DNA from: Chloroflexi bacterium TSY
GTDB taxonomy: Bacteria; Chloroflexota; Anaerolineae; Caldilineales; Caldilineaceae
Length of the DNA: 64,000 nucleotides
Direction: 5' to 3'
NCBI GenBank assembly: GCA_019217005.1
Contig: JAHBNG010000044.1
Location: 38,785-102,784 of the forward strand
The notes beneath the pieces are model-generated. The model was not told the origin of the DNA and did not search any database. It saw nothing but the letters and a program-made list of their open reading frames with translations. Position numbers and translations under genes: made by a program. Numbering within the stretch: the stretch's first letter is position 1; every line of letters starts with the position of its first letter. Positions 29,501 to 38,382 of the stretch are shown piece after piece.

Positions 29501-32500
29501 GCATTCAGTCCGGTTATCGTTGGGGCTGCACTGGTGTGATAGAGCGTGTATTGATCGGCGCGGGTTGCAGGCCACAACGCGACGAGTTGATCTCCCTGCT
29601 TGAGTTCGCCCTGACCGGAGAGATAGCCCTGGGCGTTTGTGGAGAAGGGTGCACCTTGCTCGCCCATGAGTTGTCCGTCTGTGGACTGGCCTGCTGGCAG
29701 ACGATAGACCAAAGCATTCTGTACTGGATCGCCAGTTTCATTCACAACACGCACTTGGGTGCCACGTACGCGAAAAGGGAACGTGGTGGCTGCGGCGTAT
29801 GGCCACATGTAAGGCCCAGGTGTCTCGTTGGTGTACTGATATGTATTGAGCGTACTGGTGTGTGTAGGCTGAGGATAAACCTCCAGGCGAATGACAACGT
29901 TATCGGATTGACCGAAAACGTTGGAAGCAAAGGTATCCCAGACGAAGGTATGCGGGACGCCAGTGGGACTGGCCGCGAGGTTGGTGGTGATCGTTGCGGC
30001 CGTCGGAACTGCTTCTCGCCAGTTGTCGCCACCATTCAGGGAGTAGAATGCCTTAATGTAGCCCAATGACCGTCCCTCTGGATGAAAAAGCGTGTAGTTG
30101 ATAGGGATAGTTGCACTATCCAGAATGATCGGCGTTGAATAGAAATTTGCATTCTGTGTAGAACCAGGTTTACGCACAGCTATCTTAAAACGAGTTGCTC
30201 CTCCCCCTGTGCCGAGGTAGATGTAACTCGGTTCCCCAATCATCGCATCGAGAGCACCGTCGTTATTCAGATCCCCTAACGCGATGGCATTGCTAGGTGA
30301 AAATCCCAAGCTGTCGCTTTTGATAAATAGGTTACTTCCTTGATTCAGCCAGACTTGATCAGATCCCTCATTTGCTACGAAGGCGTCAAGATCGCCGTCA
30401 CCTTCAAGATCGCCCAAAGCAACAGCCTGACTGCTTGCAACGCCCAACTTGGCTACTTCAACAAAGGTGAACGAATCGTCATTGCGCCACACCCTGTTGA
30501 CGCCAGTGTTTGCTGTGAACACATCCAGATCGCCGTCGCCGTCAAGATCGCCTGCGGCCACGCCCAAAGTGGGTGCATCGTCGAAACTAGCTACTTCGGT
30601 GAACGCGAACAGACCATCGTTGCGCCAAATCCGATTGGGACCAAAATTCCCGATAATCGCGTCCAAGTCGCCGTCTCCATCCAGATCACCTAGTTCCACG
30701 ATGTGACTAGCGGAATCTCCCAGTCGAGCCACCTCAGTAAAATTAAATCCTCCATTATTACGCCATACGCTATTGACCTGATCACCGTAAGTTTTTGCTG
30801 TGAACGCATCCAGATCAGCATCACCATCTAGATCTCCGAGAGCCGCAGCGTAACTGGTCACAGGTCCGAACTGTGACGCTTTGATAAAATCACTACCGCC
30901 GTTGTTCTGCCATATCCCGAAGCTTGGTTCAGCACCATTTGTGAAAAGGGCATCGAGATCTCCATCACCATCCAAGTCGCCTAGAACCGCATCGGTGTGA
31001 CCTGATTCCCCCAAGCTGACGGGCTCAGCGAAGACAGATTCCAAACCATTCCGCCAGACAGTGTTGGCCCCCACATTGGCGACAAAAGCGTCGAGATTGC
31101 CATCACTATCTAAGTCTCCCAAAGCGACGGCTTGACTATCTAATTTCCCCAAGGTGGCCACTCTCATAAAATCCCAATCCCCTGGATTCTGCCATATCTC
31201 ACTCGCTTGTTTTCGCCCATCGCCATTTGTGATGAAGACATCGAGATCGTCATCGTTATCTAAATCACCTAGCGCAATACCAAAAAACAGATTATCTGAA
31301 GAACCTAAGCTGTTTCGCCAGCGAAAACGTAGACCTCCTTCATTTTCCAGTAATTGATTGCTCCCCACATTTCCGACAACAGCATCGAGGTCGCCGTCAC
31401 CGTCCAGATCTCCCAATGCCACACTAGTGCTTTCCTGAGGTGCAATATCTGTGAATTGTAGGGTACTGCTGAACGTTCCTTGCCCTTCATTTAGATATAT
31501 ACTGTTTTCATCTTCATTTGCCAAGAAGGCGTCTAGGTCGCCATCACCATCCAAATCGCCTAGCGCCACCGCATTAGTGTCAGCAACACCTAAGCCTTGG
31601 CCTCTGCTGAAAGTGCCTTGTCCATCATTTAACCATATTTGACTGGATTCCCCTATACGATCAATAAGCCTAACCCATCTGCCGATCAGAGCATCGAGAT
31701 CACCATCACCATCCAGATCGCCTAACGCCACATCCCGGTTACCAAAACCAGGGGAAAAGTGTTGACCACTGCTGAAAGTGCCTTGTCCATTATTCAACCA
31801 TACCTCGATTGGACCGGTACCAGTACCGTTCCCGATGAGGGCATCAAGATCGCCGTCGCCATCAAGATCGCCTAAGGCCACTGCTGAACCAAATAATGAT
31901 GTACCCAGAGCAATCGTCTCAATAAAATTGCCATCGCCATCATTTTGCCAAATTTTATTGGGGCCATCATTTCCAATAACAGCGTCGAGATCGCCATCAC
32001 CATCCAGATCGCCCAGAACCACTGCTGAGCTATTTAAATCACCTAGCAATTGACCACTATCGGTGAACGTAATCAATGTCTGAGGGGGAGTACATAATCT
32101 TTCAGTGCTGTGTAGGATGACGATGCCACTCAGCCATGCTTGAAAGGTTGGATCTGATGGCTCACACAAGCTCGTATTGCTGAACCAAAACGAATGCAAA
32201 CCTGCGAGATTCGCCATATCCATGGGTAACTGTTCTCTTAATTCATGATTATTAGATAGAAAGAGCGTTGATAAATTAGATAAGTTGCCCAGCTCAGATG
32301 GGATGCTCCCGCTCAATTGGTTGCTGGTCAGATCAAGGCTTAACATATTAGATAAGTTGCCTAGCTCAGGTGGGATGCTCCCGCTCAACTGATTACCGCC
32401 TAGAGAGAGGTTTGTTAAATTAGACAGGTTTCCTAGTTCCGATGGAATGCTCCCGCTCAACTGATTATCGCTTAGATTGAATTCTGTTAAACTAGACAGG

Positions 32501-33195
32501 TTGCCCAGCTCAGATGGGATGCTTCCACTCAGTTGATTATTGACTAGAGCGAGCCTTGACAAATTGGACAGGTTGCCCAGCTCAGATGGGATGTCTCCAC
32601 TCAGTTGATTATTGACTAGAGCGAGCCTTGACAAATTGGACAGGTTGCCCAGCTCAGATGGGATGCTCCCGCTCAGTTGATTATTGTCTAGAGCGAGGAT
32701 TGTTAGATTAGATAGGTTGCCCAGCTCAGATGGGATGCTTCCACTCAGTTGACTATTGACTAGAGCAAGGCTTGATAAATTAGACAGGTTTCCTAGCTCA
32801 GGTGGGATGCCGCCGCTCATCGGATTAATGGCTAGACCAAGATGCTGCAAATGAGACAAGTTGCCTAGTTCAGGTGGGATGCTCCCGCTCAACTGATTTT
32901 GGCTTAGACTAAGGGCTGTAACATGAGCTGCGTAGCAAGTTACTCCATGCCACCTACATGGTGTATCTGTCTGGAGCCAATCGGTCTGTCTCCACCAATT
33001 CGTTCCATCAGTATTATCGTAAAGGGCGACCAAAGCTACACATTCGCTTTGCGGAATTTCCGTTACCGCGGCACAGGTAAACGTATTTTGGGCCGCCACG
33101 GGCTGCATATCGTCAAATATGGACACGCCAATGATGGCAATAACCAATAGAGCGCTCCATAAACCAATTTGAAGATAATTTCTCAAGATTTTCAT
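26593..33195 (-). CDS. Giant secreted LRR/FG-GAP/metallopeptidase-like protein
   Basis: About 2,200 aa. A signal peptide is followed by an LRR cap (NTDGTNWWRQTDWL) and about ten plant-type leucine-rich repeats (LSGSIPSELGNLSNL, roughly 65-345). Thirteen FG-GAP/VCBS repeats (LGDLDGDGDLDA) come next. A zincin-like domain carries LAHELGHYALFLED, an HExxHxxxxxD-type zinc motif, and a possible Met-turn at AMTDPY. A Gly/His-rich double repeat, an IPT/TIG-like domain and a jelly-roll domain (FFDDFESGTGLWN) follow, and it ends in YLPVFVR. ATG 33195 (MKILRN) is preferred: it starts the signal peptide and has GGAAGG upstream; the frame is open 28 residues further. It is divergent from the CHAT gene across 166 bp. 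Likely an adhesive or degradative surface protein. Confidence 0.85.
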   Translation of the reverse strand: MKILRNYLQIGLWSALLVIAIIGVSIFDDMQPVAAQNTFTCAAVTEIPQSECVALVALYDNTDGTNWWRQTDWLQTDTPCRWHGVTCYAAHVTALSLSQNQLSGSIPPELGNLSHLQHLGLAINPMSGGIPPELGNLSNLSSLALVNSQLSGSIPSELGNLSNLTILALDNNQLSGSIPSELGNLSNLSRLALVNNQLSGDIPSELGNLSNLSRLALVNNQLSGSIPSELGNLSSLTEFNLSDNQLSGSIPSELGNLSNLTNLSLGGNQLSGSIPPELGNLSNMLSLDLTSNQLSGSIPSELGNLSNLSTLFLSNNHELREQLPMDMANLAGLHSFWFSNTSLCEPSDPTFQAWLSGIVILHSTERLCTPPQTLITFTDSGQLLGDLNSSAVVLGDLDGDGDLDAVIGNDGPNKIWQNDGDGNFIETIALGTSLFGSAVALGDLDGDGDLDALIGNGTGTGPIEVWLNNGQGTFSSGQHFSPGFGNRDVALGDLDGDGDLDALIGRWVRLIDRIGESSQIWLNDGQGTFSRGQGLGVADTNAVALGDLDGDGDLDAFLANEDENSIYLNEGQGTFSSTLQFTDIAPQESTSVALGDLDGDGDLDAVVGNVGSNQLLENEGGLRFRWRNSLGSSDNLFFGIALGDLDNDDDLDVFITNGDGRKQASEIWQNPGDWDFMRVATLGKLDSQAVALGDLDSDGNLDAFVANVGANTVWRNGLESVFAEPVSLGESGHTDAVLGDLDGDGDLDALFTNGAEPSFGIWQNNGGSDFIKASQFGPVTSYAAALGDLDGDADLDAFTAKTYGDQVNSVWRNNGGFNFTEVARLGDSASHIVELGDLDGDGDLDAIIGNFGPNRIWRNDGLFAFTEVASFDDAPTLGVAAGDLDGDGDLDVFTANTGVNRVWRNDDSFTFVEVAKLGVASSQAVALGDLEGDGDLDAFVANEGSDQVWLNQGSNLFIKSDSLGFSPSNAIALGDLNNDGALDAMIGEPSYIYLGTGGGATRFKIAVRKPGSTQNANFYSTPIILDSATIPINYTLFHPEGRSLGYIKAFYSLNGGDNWREAVPTAATITTNLAASPTGVPHTFVWDTFASNVFGQSDNVVIRLEVYPQPTHTSTLNTYQYTNETPGPYMWPYAAATTFPFRVRGTQVRVVNETGDPVQNALVYRLPAGQSTDGQLMGEQGAPFSTNAQGYLSGQGELKQGDQLVALWPATRADQYTLYHTSAAPTITGLNAFRVTQSGVQNLAVSAAHPLLLFDLKVSLQWDASNDPAFLAQLEANLARTSTALYDWTNGQVALGNVTVYQDRERWDEADIRIYASNQIRPTAHRGGIVSETMVLTDPAFSQPITVTQGEVRIGPVWNRYGDATTIGDDWPNVLAHELGHYALFLEDTYLGLDPHSGLLIAIDTCGGTAMTDPYEEISSELRFDDANWSAECGQTIAELPDWEMIRLIYPALHSPPPPNPGPTNMPFAFTQVEIKPPTASNPLLVDFNVALDGSNDQLGGGQVYLRHPNEQLIDLGRPIAGSVLARGAREGDELCIFGDQYFDCVTLSNNTPARFTPRSIWKAEVLLTPINTTTLQIQVNSSSNDPLQATFYPNGETPQTVSLTPGAAQTITLIQPAADVLVDIAGGQPHQRLVTGYTIGAGPGRRHSHGGPGRRHSHGGPFTSGDGSVVLYPPEDLPDDAVMVLQTATALPNVLPSGLVQIGRAYYVRASLLHNNFTGASLSFQYLGLDVTLANISGSPDEKESSLAVHFWNGNTWQRLDTVLNKTQNFASAAMPGPGLYVLTVGHMGPAVSAVSPDAGASGLSHTLTISGVNFLAPLTITLSSDAGSYPLTTASISPTQVVAETPIDLPASLYDLVIEHPGSVPDIYPNAFALRTARPTCFFDDFESGTGLWNIAGDWGIVTLNGDKVMSDSPNFPYRSADVGAEPMVTSLTSQPFSLSRCPEAALVFRHDQELIQGDQLAVEVSADAGASWQTLKTYKGRAAPIQAAMLDDEWKHAVWRTTEVDLTGLGADATIQVRFKLETDDFASARGAILDEVMVTPRPDLINDLLVAGEDTTSYDPTPVEHAPAGVFTIAAQFTNRSPMTIDHIFFRVTKLTNDNVILNADGTPDGVGSTISIHPDSLGENGLLDPGETFTALFKIGLTERKRFKISVDAYGVALETVVATSQTEPIHFSLTPPGSPEPDDQHSVYLPVFVR

Positions 33196-33313
33196 GATCC
33201 GTTCTTCCTTCCAGAGATCACAGGCAGCATTTTTGCTGCACAATAAATACGATAAGTGAAATACAGTGAGTCGGGACAAACTTTGTGACGGTGACGCGAT
33301 AACGTCATTGTGT

Positions 33314-33343
33314 TATACTTGCGTGTATCCTATTTCTACACGC
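33314..33343 (+). promoter_or_regulatory. Promoter-like -10 and hairpin before the CHAT gene
   Basis: In the 166-bp divergent region, TATACT (33314-33319) resembles a -10 box. It is followed at once by the perfect hairpin GCGTGTA/TACACGC (33321-33343), which would sit at the start of the CHAT mRNA. No clear -35 is seen, which fits an alternative sigma factor but does not prove it. Confidence 0.35.
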
Positions 33344-33361
33344 AGACAGCCTTATGTGTAA

Positions 33362-36002
33362 ATGACGTCAGCATCTATGGACGAAAAACAACAGAACAAT
33401 CTGGCCAAGCTCCTCGCCGAAGACGAAATAAGAGGATTTCACGAATTTCGGCGTCTCTTCTTCGATGCATTGGAGCATCGTCGGCTTAATGAGTGTGCAG
33501 TACTGCTTAACGTGTTGAATTCGAACCCTTCGACTCACCTGCACCGAGAGGTCCAGTATCACCGTTCTATCCTCCAATTTGAACGCCGCCAGTTTGATCA
33601 GGCAGAGGCCAGCCTGCGCTCCCTACTGGACGACGAACTGTCCCCAGACCAGCGTGCACGTACGCTACTAGAATTGGGGCTTCAGCTTCTTGAATTGGGA
33701 CAATGGACCGAAGCAGAAGCTCTCTATCATGCGGCGTTAAAACAGTATCAAAGCAATGAAAATGTAGTTGGCCAGGCAAAGACATACAATAATCTCGGCA
33801 TCTGTATCTGTTTTCAAGTAGAGCAAGGTGTTTGTACTCCTGATCGGCTTCAGGAGTCCTTATCCTGCCATGAAACCGCATTGGAACTCCTGCAGGAAAT
33901 GAATGAACCATGGGAGGTCGCTCGCAATTGGCATGGAATCGGCCGAGCATATGGTCTTATGGGGCAATATGCGCTGGCTCAGAATGCTTTTCAAACTGAT
34001 CTGGCCCTGAGTCAAGCACAGAATGATCGCTATGCTCAAAGTATTAGCCTATCCGATCTGGCCGTTCTGGTATACGAACCGCAGAAGCAATTGGATGAAG
34101 CCGCCGATGCACTTGAACAGGCAATTGATATTTTACGTGACTTTGATGGGGTGGTTCAGAATTAGGTTTACACTTTTGATACATAGACAAAAATCTATAT
34201 GAGGTCATTTTCTGCCTGAGCATGGCTCAAATTAGAAAATATAAACATCTTTTCTCTTTGCAAAAATGTAAACCTAATTGTCCGCCTAAAATGAACCACC
34301 CCACTTTGATGAGGATCTACATCTAGCTGAAGCTTTGGCCCGTCAAGGCAATATATTCGTAGAGCGGGATTGTCAGTCTGAAGCACTGAAGAGTTATGCT
34401 TTGGCACTAGCACACTCAGAGTCTTTGCGTACCCGGCTCACCGCACCGACTGCGCAAGCCAATTACCGATCGACTTCAGAGTTTATCTACACAGCTCCTC
34501 TCTCTCTCTACCTTCAACAAGGTGATGCCCCCAACGCATTCACTGCCGCCGAACGCGCCCGTTGCCGCGTTCTGGCCGATCTGCTAGCTGGTCAATTGGC
34601 GCAACCTCACGCTAATATTCCTGACGATCTTCTACAACGCCAGATGAAACTACGACAACAACTGGATCAGGCCTACGGTCAGGAACATGCACCTGCCAGT
34701 CTGGCCGAGTTGGAAGCCGAATGGACCAGACTCGACCGCGAGATCGAACTTCAGGATCCAACGTACGCAGCCCTGGAATCGGTCGATGCCTTGACGGCTG
34801 ATGAGGTACGTGAGCGTCTGCCGGCTCACTCTGCTCTCCTCACCTATGCCGGTGATGCGGATGACCAGCTGTGGATTCTGGTGGTGACAGCCACCGATGT
34901 GCAGATGAAATCAGTTCCCAAGATGTCGGTACGCTGGTTACACAACTATCTGCTAGACCATTTGAATGGTATGCGCAGGGGCAGTCTGGTTCCCGATCAG
35001 GCAACGGGTCATCTATCTGCTCCCCATCTCTTCCCACCCCTCTATCAAACGCTCATTGCACCCGTGTGGGAGATATTGGCAGCCATGCGGACGGTCTATA
35101 TCGTACCCTTTGGGCCGCTTCACTATCTGCCCTTGGGGGCACTGACACCTAATCTGGAGACGTCGCCACCGTTGTTAGCCCAAGGACGGCGCGTGGTCTA
35201 TGCCCCCAGCGCCACGATTCTATTCGATTATTGCCATACCCGTCCTCCTTCTGCTCAACGTGGCGTGTTGGCAATGGCCCCAACTCACGAAGATCTTCCG
35301 GCCAGCCCTGGCGCGGCGCAGACAATTACTGCCCAATCGAGCGGAAGCGTTCTACTTGGATCTGACGCAACGCAGGAGTCTCTCATTCAACATGGTGGTC
35401 ACCACAGGGTTGTCTGCTTCTTGGGTCACGCAAAATTCAACCATCAGTACCCCATGTCATCCTATTTGCGACTGGCCGATGGCTCCTTTCGGGCGAGCGA
35501 CATCTTGCGCGAGCTACGTCTGGATGCAGACCTGGTGGTTCTGGCCGCGTGTGAATCTGGCAGTGTCCACGTGCTCCGGGGAGACGAGATTTTGGGTTTG
35601 ACGCGAGCCATTTTCTATGCTGGCACACCTTCAATCTTGGCCACTTTATGGCCCGTACACGAGATCCCTACTCGACTGCTGATGGAAAAGTTCTTTGCAC
35701 AGTTGCCCGTCGATGCTGCCGACGGCTCATTTGACCCAGCATTGGTTCTGGCGGCGACCCAAGATTGGCTACGCAATGTGACTTATCAAGAAGCCATGAA
35801 CCTGCTCGCAAGCTGGAGCGAGCTAACGGGAGAGAGTGCCCAAAGCCGACTCACTGAATTGTGGCAAATGACACATCCGGAAATGTTGCCCACTGCCGAC
35901 AGTCGATTGTTTGCCCATCCCTTCTTCTGGTCACCCTACATCCTAATTGGCGACCAGCAATCGGGTAAATTAGCCAGACGTATTGGGAAACAAGACGATT
36001 AG
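33362..36002 (+). pseudogene. TPR-CHAT protease, split by a MITE
   Basis: The N-terminal part (33362-34147) is TPR-like helical repeats (ELGQWTEAEALYHAAL, GLMGQYALAQNAF). The C-terminal part (to 36002) is a CHAT (caspase-like) peptidase domain with FLGHA and LAACESG as the catalytic His and Cys. In the restored protein these are H635 and C676 of 825 aa. A 155-bp MITE plus 8-bp duplication (163 bp) interrupts it. Removing 163 bp rejoins the frame as RDFDEDLHLAEALARQG. The MITE brings an in-frame stop at 34165, so the protease domain is lost unless translation restarts near 34335. The 3' end overlaps the convergent anti-sigma-like gene by 33 bp. CHAT proteases act as signal-gated proteases; the likely partners are the two genes downstream. 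Confidence 0.9.
34148..34302 (-). mobile_element. 155-bp MITE, copy 2 (opposite orientation)
   Basis: Same element as at 6518-6672 but reversed. It is flanked by an exact 8-bp duplication ACTTTGAT (34140-34147 and 34303-34310). It lies inside the linker between the TPR and CHAT parts of the gene. Confidence 0.95.
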
Positions 36003-36734
36003 CGTCAAGGTTTCTAGCTCAGCGCGCGGTAGGCGACCAAAAGAGACTTTGCCCAAAACATCAGTCACTGCTTCACGATACACCTTTTCTTTTCCTTGCA
36101 GTCTGATCGTTACACCAGAAAAATCACCGAATCGCTCCTGTAGAAAGGTGACCGCAACATCCAATTTGCACAGTTCTTCGTCACTTGCTATATCTTCCTT
36201 GGACGATTCTGGTTCATTTGTCAGTACGAGGCGAATCTCCAAACCCAGTTCAACTGGAGAGACCTGTAGAACGTTCGATTGGTCTTCTATATCGACATCT
36301 GAACTCATCATTCCTATTGGCACAGCCGCACTTGGCAATTCGCCTTGCAAGTTCGACAGCGCAATTGACAACTGACGTAATCGCTTGGTTCCCCGTTCCA
36401 GCCAAGCTTCACCAGATTCGATGGCTTGTTGAACCCAGGATGATTCTGGCAATAGCAGGCTCGTAGGGGGCACCATGCGCTCAAGCACCGATGCCACAAG
36501 AGGTCGTTCCCCTAATATCCGAAGATCTTGCAGAGATTTTTTGTCAGCTTGAGCACGAAACTCTTGATAATAGGCTATTTCGCACTCATCACAGGTTTCT
36601 ATATGAAATGAGACGTCGGGATAAATCCTTTCCGCATCCTGTCCCTCTAACTCTAATTGAACATATTCCCCGATTTTTTCTCCGCAACTATTACAGTCTA
36701 TCGACTCCGCTGTGGTAAATTCCTGATACTCCAT
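35970..36734 (-). CDS. Putative zinc-binding anti-sigma-like protein
   Basis: About 254 aa. The N-terminus has CNSCG and, 30 residues later, HIETCDEC. The latter is exactly the H-x3-C-x2-C signature of zinc-binding anti-sigma (ZAS) domains. A helical middle follows, then a C-terminal Ig-like beta domain with the regulatory-fold motif TDVLGKVSFGRLPR. No transmembrane helix is seen, so it would be cytoplasmic. I prefer ATG 36734 (MEYQEF) over GTG 36770 because AAAGG lies upstream of it. It is the gene after the sigma factor on the same strand, 303 bp apart, and converges with the CHAT gene. Its job as sigma inhibitor or CHAT substrate is inference. Confidence 0.65.
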   Translation of the reverse strand: MEYQEFTTAESIDCNSCGEKIGEYVQLELEGQDAERIYPDVSFHIETCDECEIAYYQEFRAQADKKSLQDLRILGERPLVASVLERMVPPTSLLLPESSWVQQAIESGEAWLERGTKRLRQLSIALSNLQGELPSAAVPIGMMSSDVDIEDQSNVLQVSPVELGLEIRLVLTNEPESSKEDIASDEELCKLDVAVTFLQERFGDFSGVTIRLQGKEKVYREAVTDVLGKVSFGRLPRAELETLTLIVLFPNTSG

Positions 36735-36903
36735 AACTATCGCACCTTTTCCTTTCGGCCCATCTACCACAAATGTGCGCTACAAACGATTTCTATCAGA
36801 GGAATTCGCTGATTTGCATACATTTGGGAGACGAACGTTCCTTTCTCTGATTGTTTGCCTAAACTCAAGTAGTGATTGGGTATTTGGAACTACCATTTTG
36901 ACC

Positions 36904-37013
36904 AGGCACTTAACAGATCAATTTCGACAACTTTTTGTCGATATGCAAATGCTAGTTGAGTACCGCCGACGGCCTGCACAATTGCAGGCCCAAACAAATA
37001 GGCACTTAACAGA
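36904..37013. repeat. 14-bp direct repeats around a perfect hairpin
   Basis: AGGCACTTAACAGA occurs at 36904-36917 and 37000-37013, 96 bp apart. Between them lies the perfect 20-bp palindrome-like hairpin GGCCTGCA-CAAT-TGCAGGCC (36971-36990). All lie between the sigma factor and the anti-sigma-like gene. They may be regulator sites or a small processed structure. Confidence 0.6.
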
Positions 37014-37037
37014 GCCATATTGATGATTCTATCTACG

Positions 37038-38027
37038 TTATCCCCTGCCACGTGCAGCGATCAGTCGTTTCAAGAGTTCGCCTAAAATTGCATCCTTGGC
37101 CGATATTCGTCGCAGACTTTGCGATCTCTGAGCACGTAGATTACTCACCGTGATCTCCAACTTTCGAACGATCTCTGCATCACTTTGGACACCAGAATCG
37201 GGTAGATAGTTTGCTGGTGCGGATAAGTTGGTTTCTTTCAAAACTCGCCAAAATTGAGGGCGCGCCACCAAGGTTTCTATGATGACTATACGAGGTTTTG
37301 ACTTAAGTACTTGGTCAATTAGTTTTAGCAGATTGACCAAATCCTTGCGCAGTTGAGCAAGCACCACCCTCTCTGGTTCATCAGGACTACTAACTGTCAG
37401 ATTCGAATATAAATCATTCTCTATCTCTTCAAGCTGCACTGTAATTTTGTTTGTGTTTCTCTCCCGTCTAATCATATCGATAAGCTGAAACCTGACAATC
37501 GTTTTTGTAAATGCATAGAATGGGCTACCAAAATGATAAACGTTGCCATACCTGGATTTCCCATCGACAATCCACATCACAATTTCGTCAATTGCATCAA
37601 TCTGGTCCAACTCCGCAAACGTGGGCAATTTTTTCAACAACTCCAGTACTTTCATAGCAGCTTCTTGCACAGCATCTGCTTTTATGTCGTCAGAAACTGC
37701 GTAATTTCTCACTGCATTTTCCATTTGGAACAAGAATAGAATCCACTCTTTGTCGACTCTATTCTTTAATCCATCCACTACAGTGCCCCACGATGAGAGC
37801 TGGCGCGTCGTCCGGACCACGGATTCAGTCAGCTCTGCGTCGGCTTTGCCAGGTACCAGATTTTTCCTCTCTGTCAATGCAAAACCCTCTTTCTGTAATT
37901 GAATGAGGACGAAAAAAAAGACTTGTTTTGCAGACAAGCTGAAACCTCTGCTTTCTCTGACTTGGTTTTCAACAGCCTTACGACAGTTCTCATATAGGTC
38001 TTCAATTGTGATGTTGGAATAGGCCAC
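37038..38027 (-). CDS. Sigma-70-like factor
   Basis: 329 aa, longer than most ECF sigma factors. A region-2-like helix pair is seen as FYAFTKTIVRFQLIDMIRRERN, the -10-binding part. A region-4-like helix-turn-helix is seen as SDAEIVRKLEITVSNLRAQRSQSLRRI near the C-terminus. An extra N-terminal segment of about 130 aa has no recognisable domain. The start is GTG 38027 with GGAGG 8 nt upstream. It is followed on the same strand by the ZAS-like gene and then the convergent CHAT gene, so these three probably form one signalling system. I do not recognise a named ECF group. Confidence 0.7.
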   Translation of the reverse strand: MAYSNITIEDLYENCRKAVENQVRESRGFSLSAKQVFFFVLIQLQKEGFALTERKNLVPGKADAELTESVVRTTRQLSSWGTVVDGLKNRVDKEWILFLFQMENAVRNYAVSDDIKADAVQEAAMKVLELLKKLPTFAELDQIDAIDEIVMWIVDGKSRYGNVYHFGSPFYAFTKTIVRFQLIDMIRRERNTNKITVQLEEIENDLYSNLTVSSPDEPERVVLAQLRKDLVNLLKLIDQVLKSKPRIVIIETLVARPQFWRVLKETNLSAPANYLPDSGVQSDAEIVRKLEITVSNLRAQRSQSLRRISAKDAILGELLKRLIAARGRG

Positions 38028-38382
38028 GTCATAACCCTCCTTTGCGTGAAAACATGGCGGTCACTCTATATACGTTGGCAGGGATCCTACATTAAAAATT
38101 TGGTATAGACAATGCGTAAAATTCTTACCTCTTTCGCTCCTCACCGTTAGATGCTACGATAGCATCGCTCCCAACCCCACAACCAATTTGTCCCTCAACT
38201 CATTTAAGGGTATAGTGACAAACCGTCAACATATACCGCACTCGCTCACAAATGAAAATAAATGAGCCGATTTAACTCGACCAAAAAACGGTCTAATTTA
38301 ATTTCATTTGTGGCATTGCTCAGTGTACCCAAACTCAACCCCGACAATTTGAAGATAATCACTCCGCACCAACTGGTTTCTT
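38028..38382. other. Intergenic region between sigma factor and transport operon
   Basis: Divergent promoters for both genes must lie here. A small perfect hairpin GATGCTA/TAGCATC is at 38150-38166. An AT-rich inverted repeat with arms ACAAATGAAA and TTTCATTTGT spans 38248-38311, 72 bp before the first permease, and could be an operator or attenuator. No ORF is supported. The ATP-binding subunit expected before the permeases is not here. Confidence 0.5.

Noticed and set aside
32230..32920. Regularly spaced repeats that could suggest a CRISPR array
   Set aside because: They are 72-bp units encoding leucine-rich repeats in frame; no unique spacers and no cas genes.
33362..38027. Type III-E CRISPR (gRAMP) locus
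   Set aside because: CHAT and sigma genes are present, but no gRAMP, no array and no Cas1/2; only the protease-sigma logic is similar.
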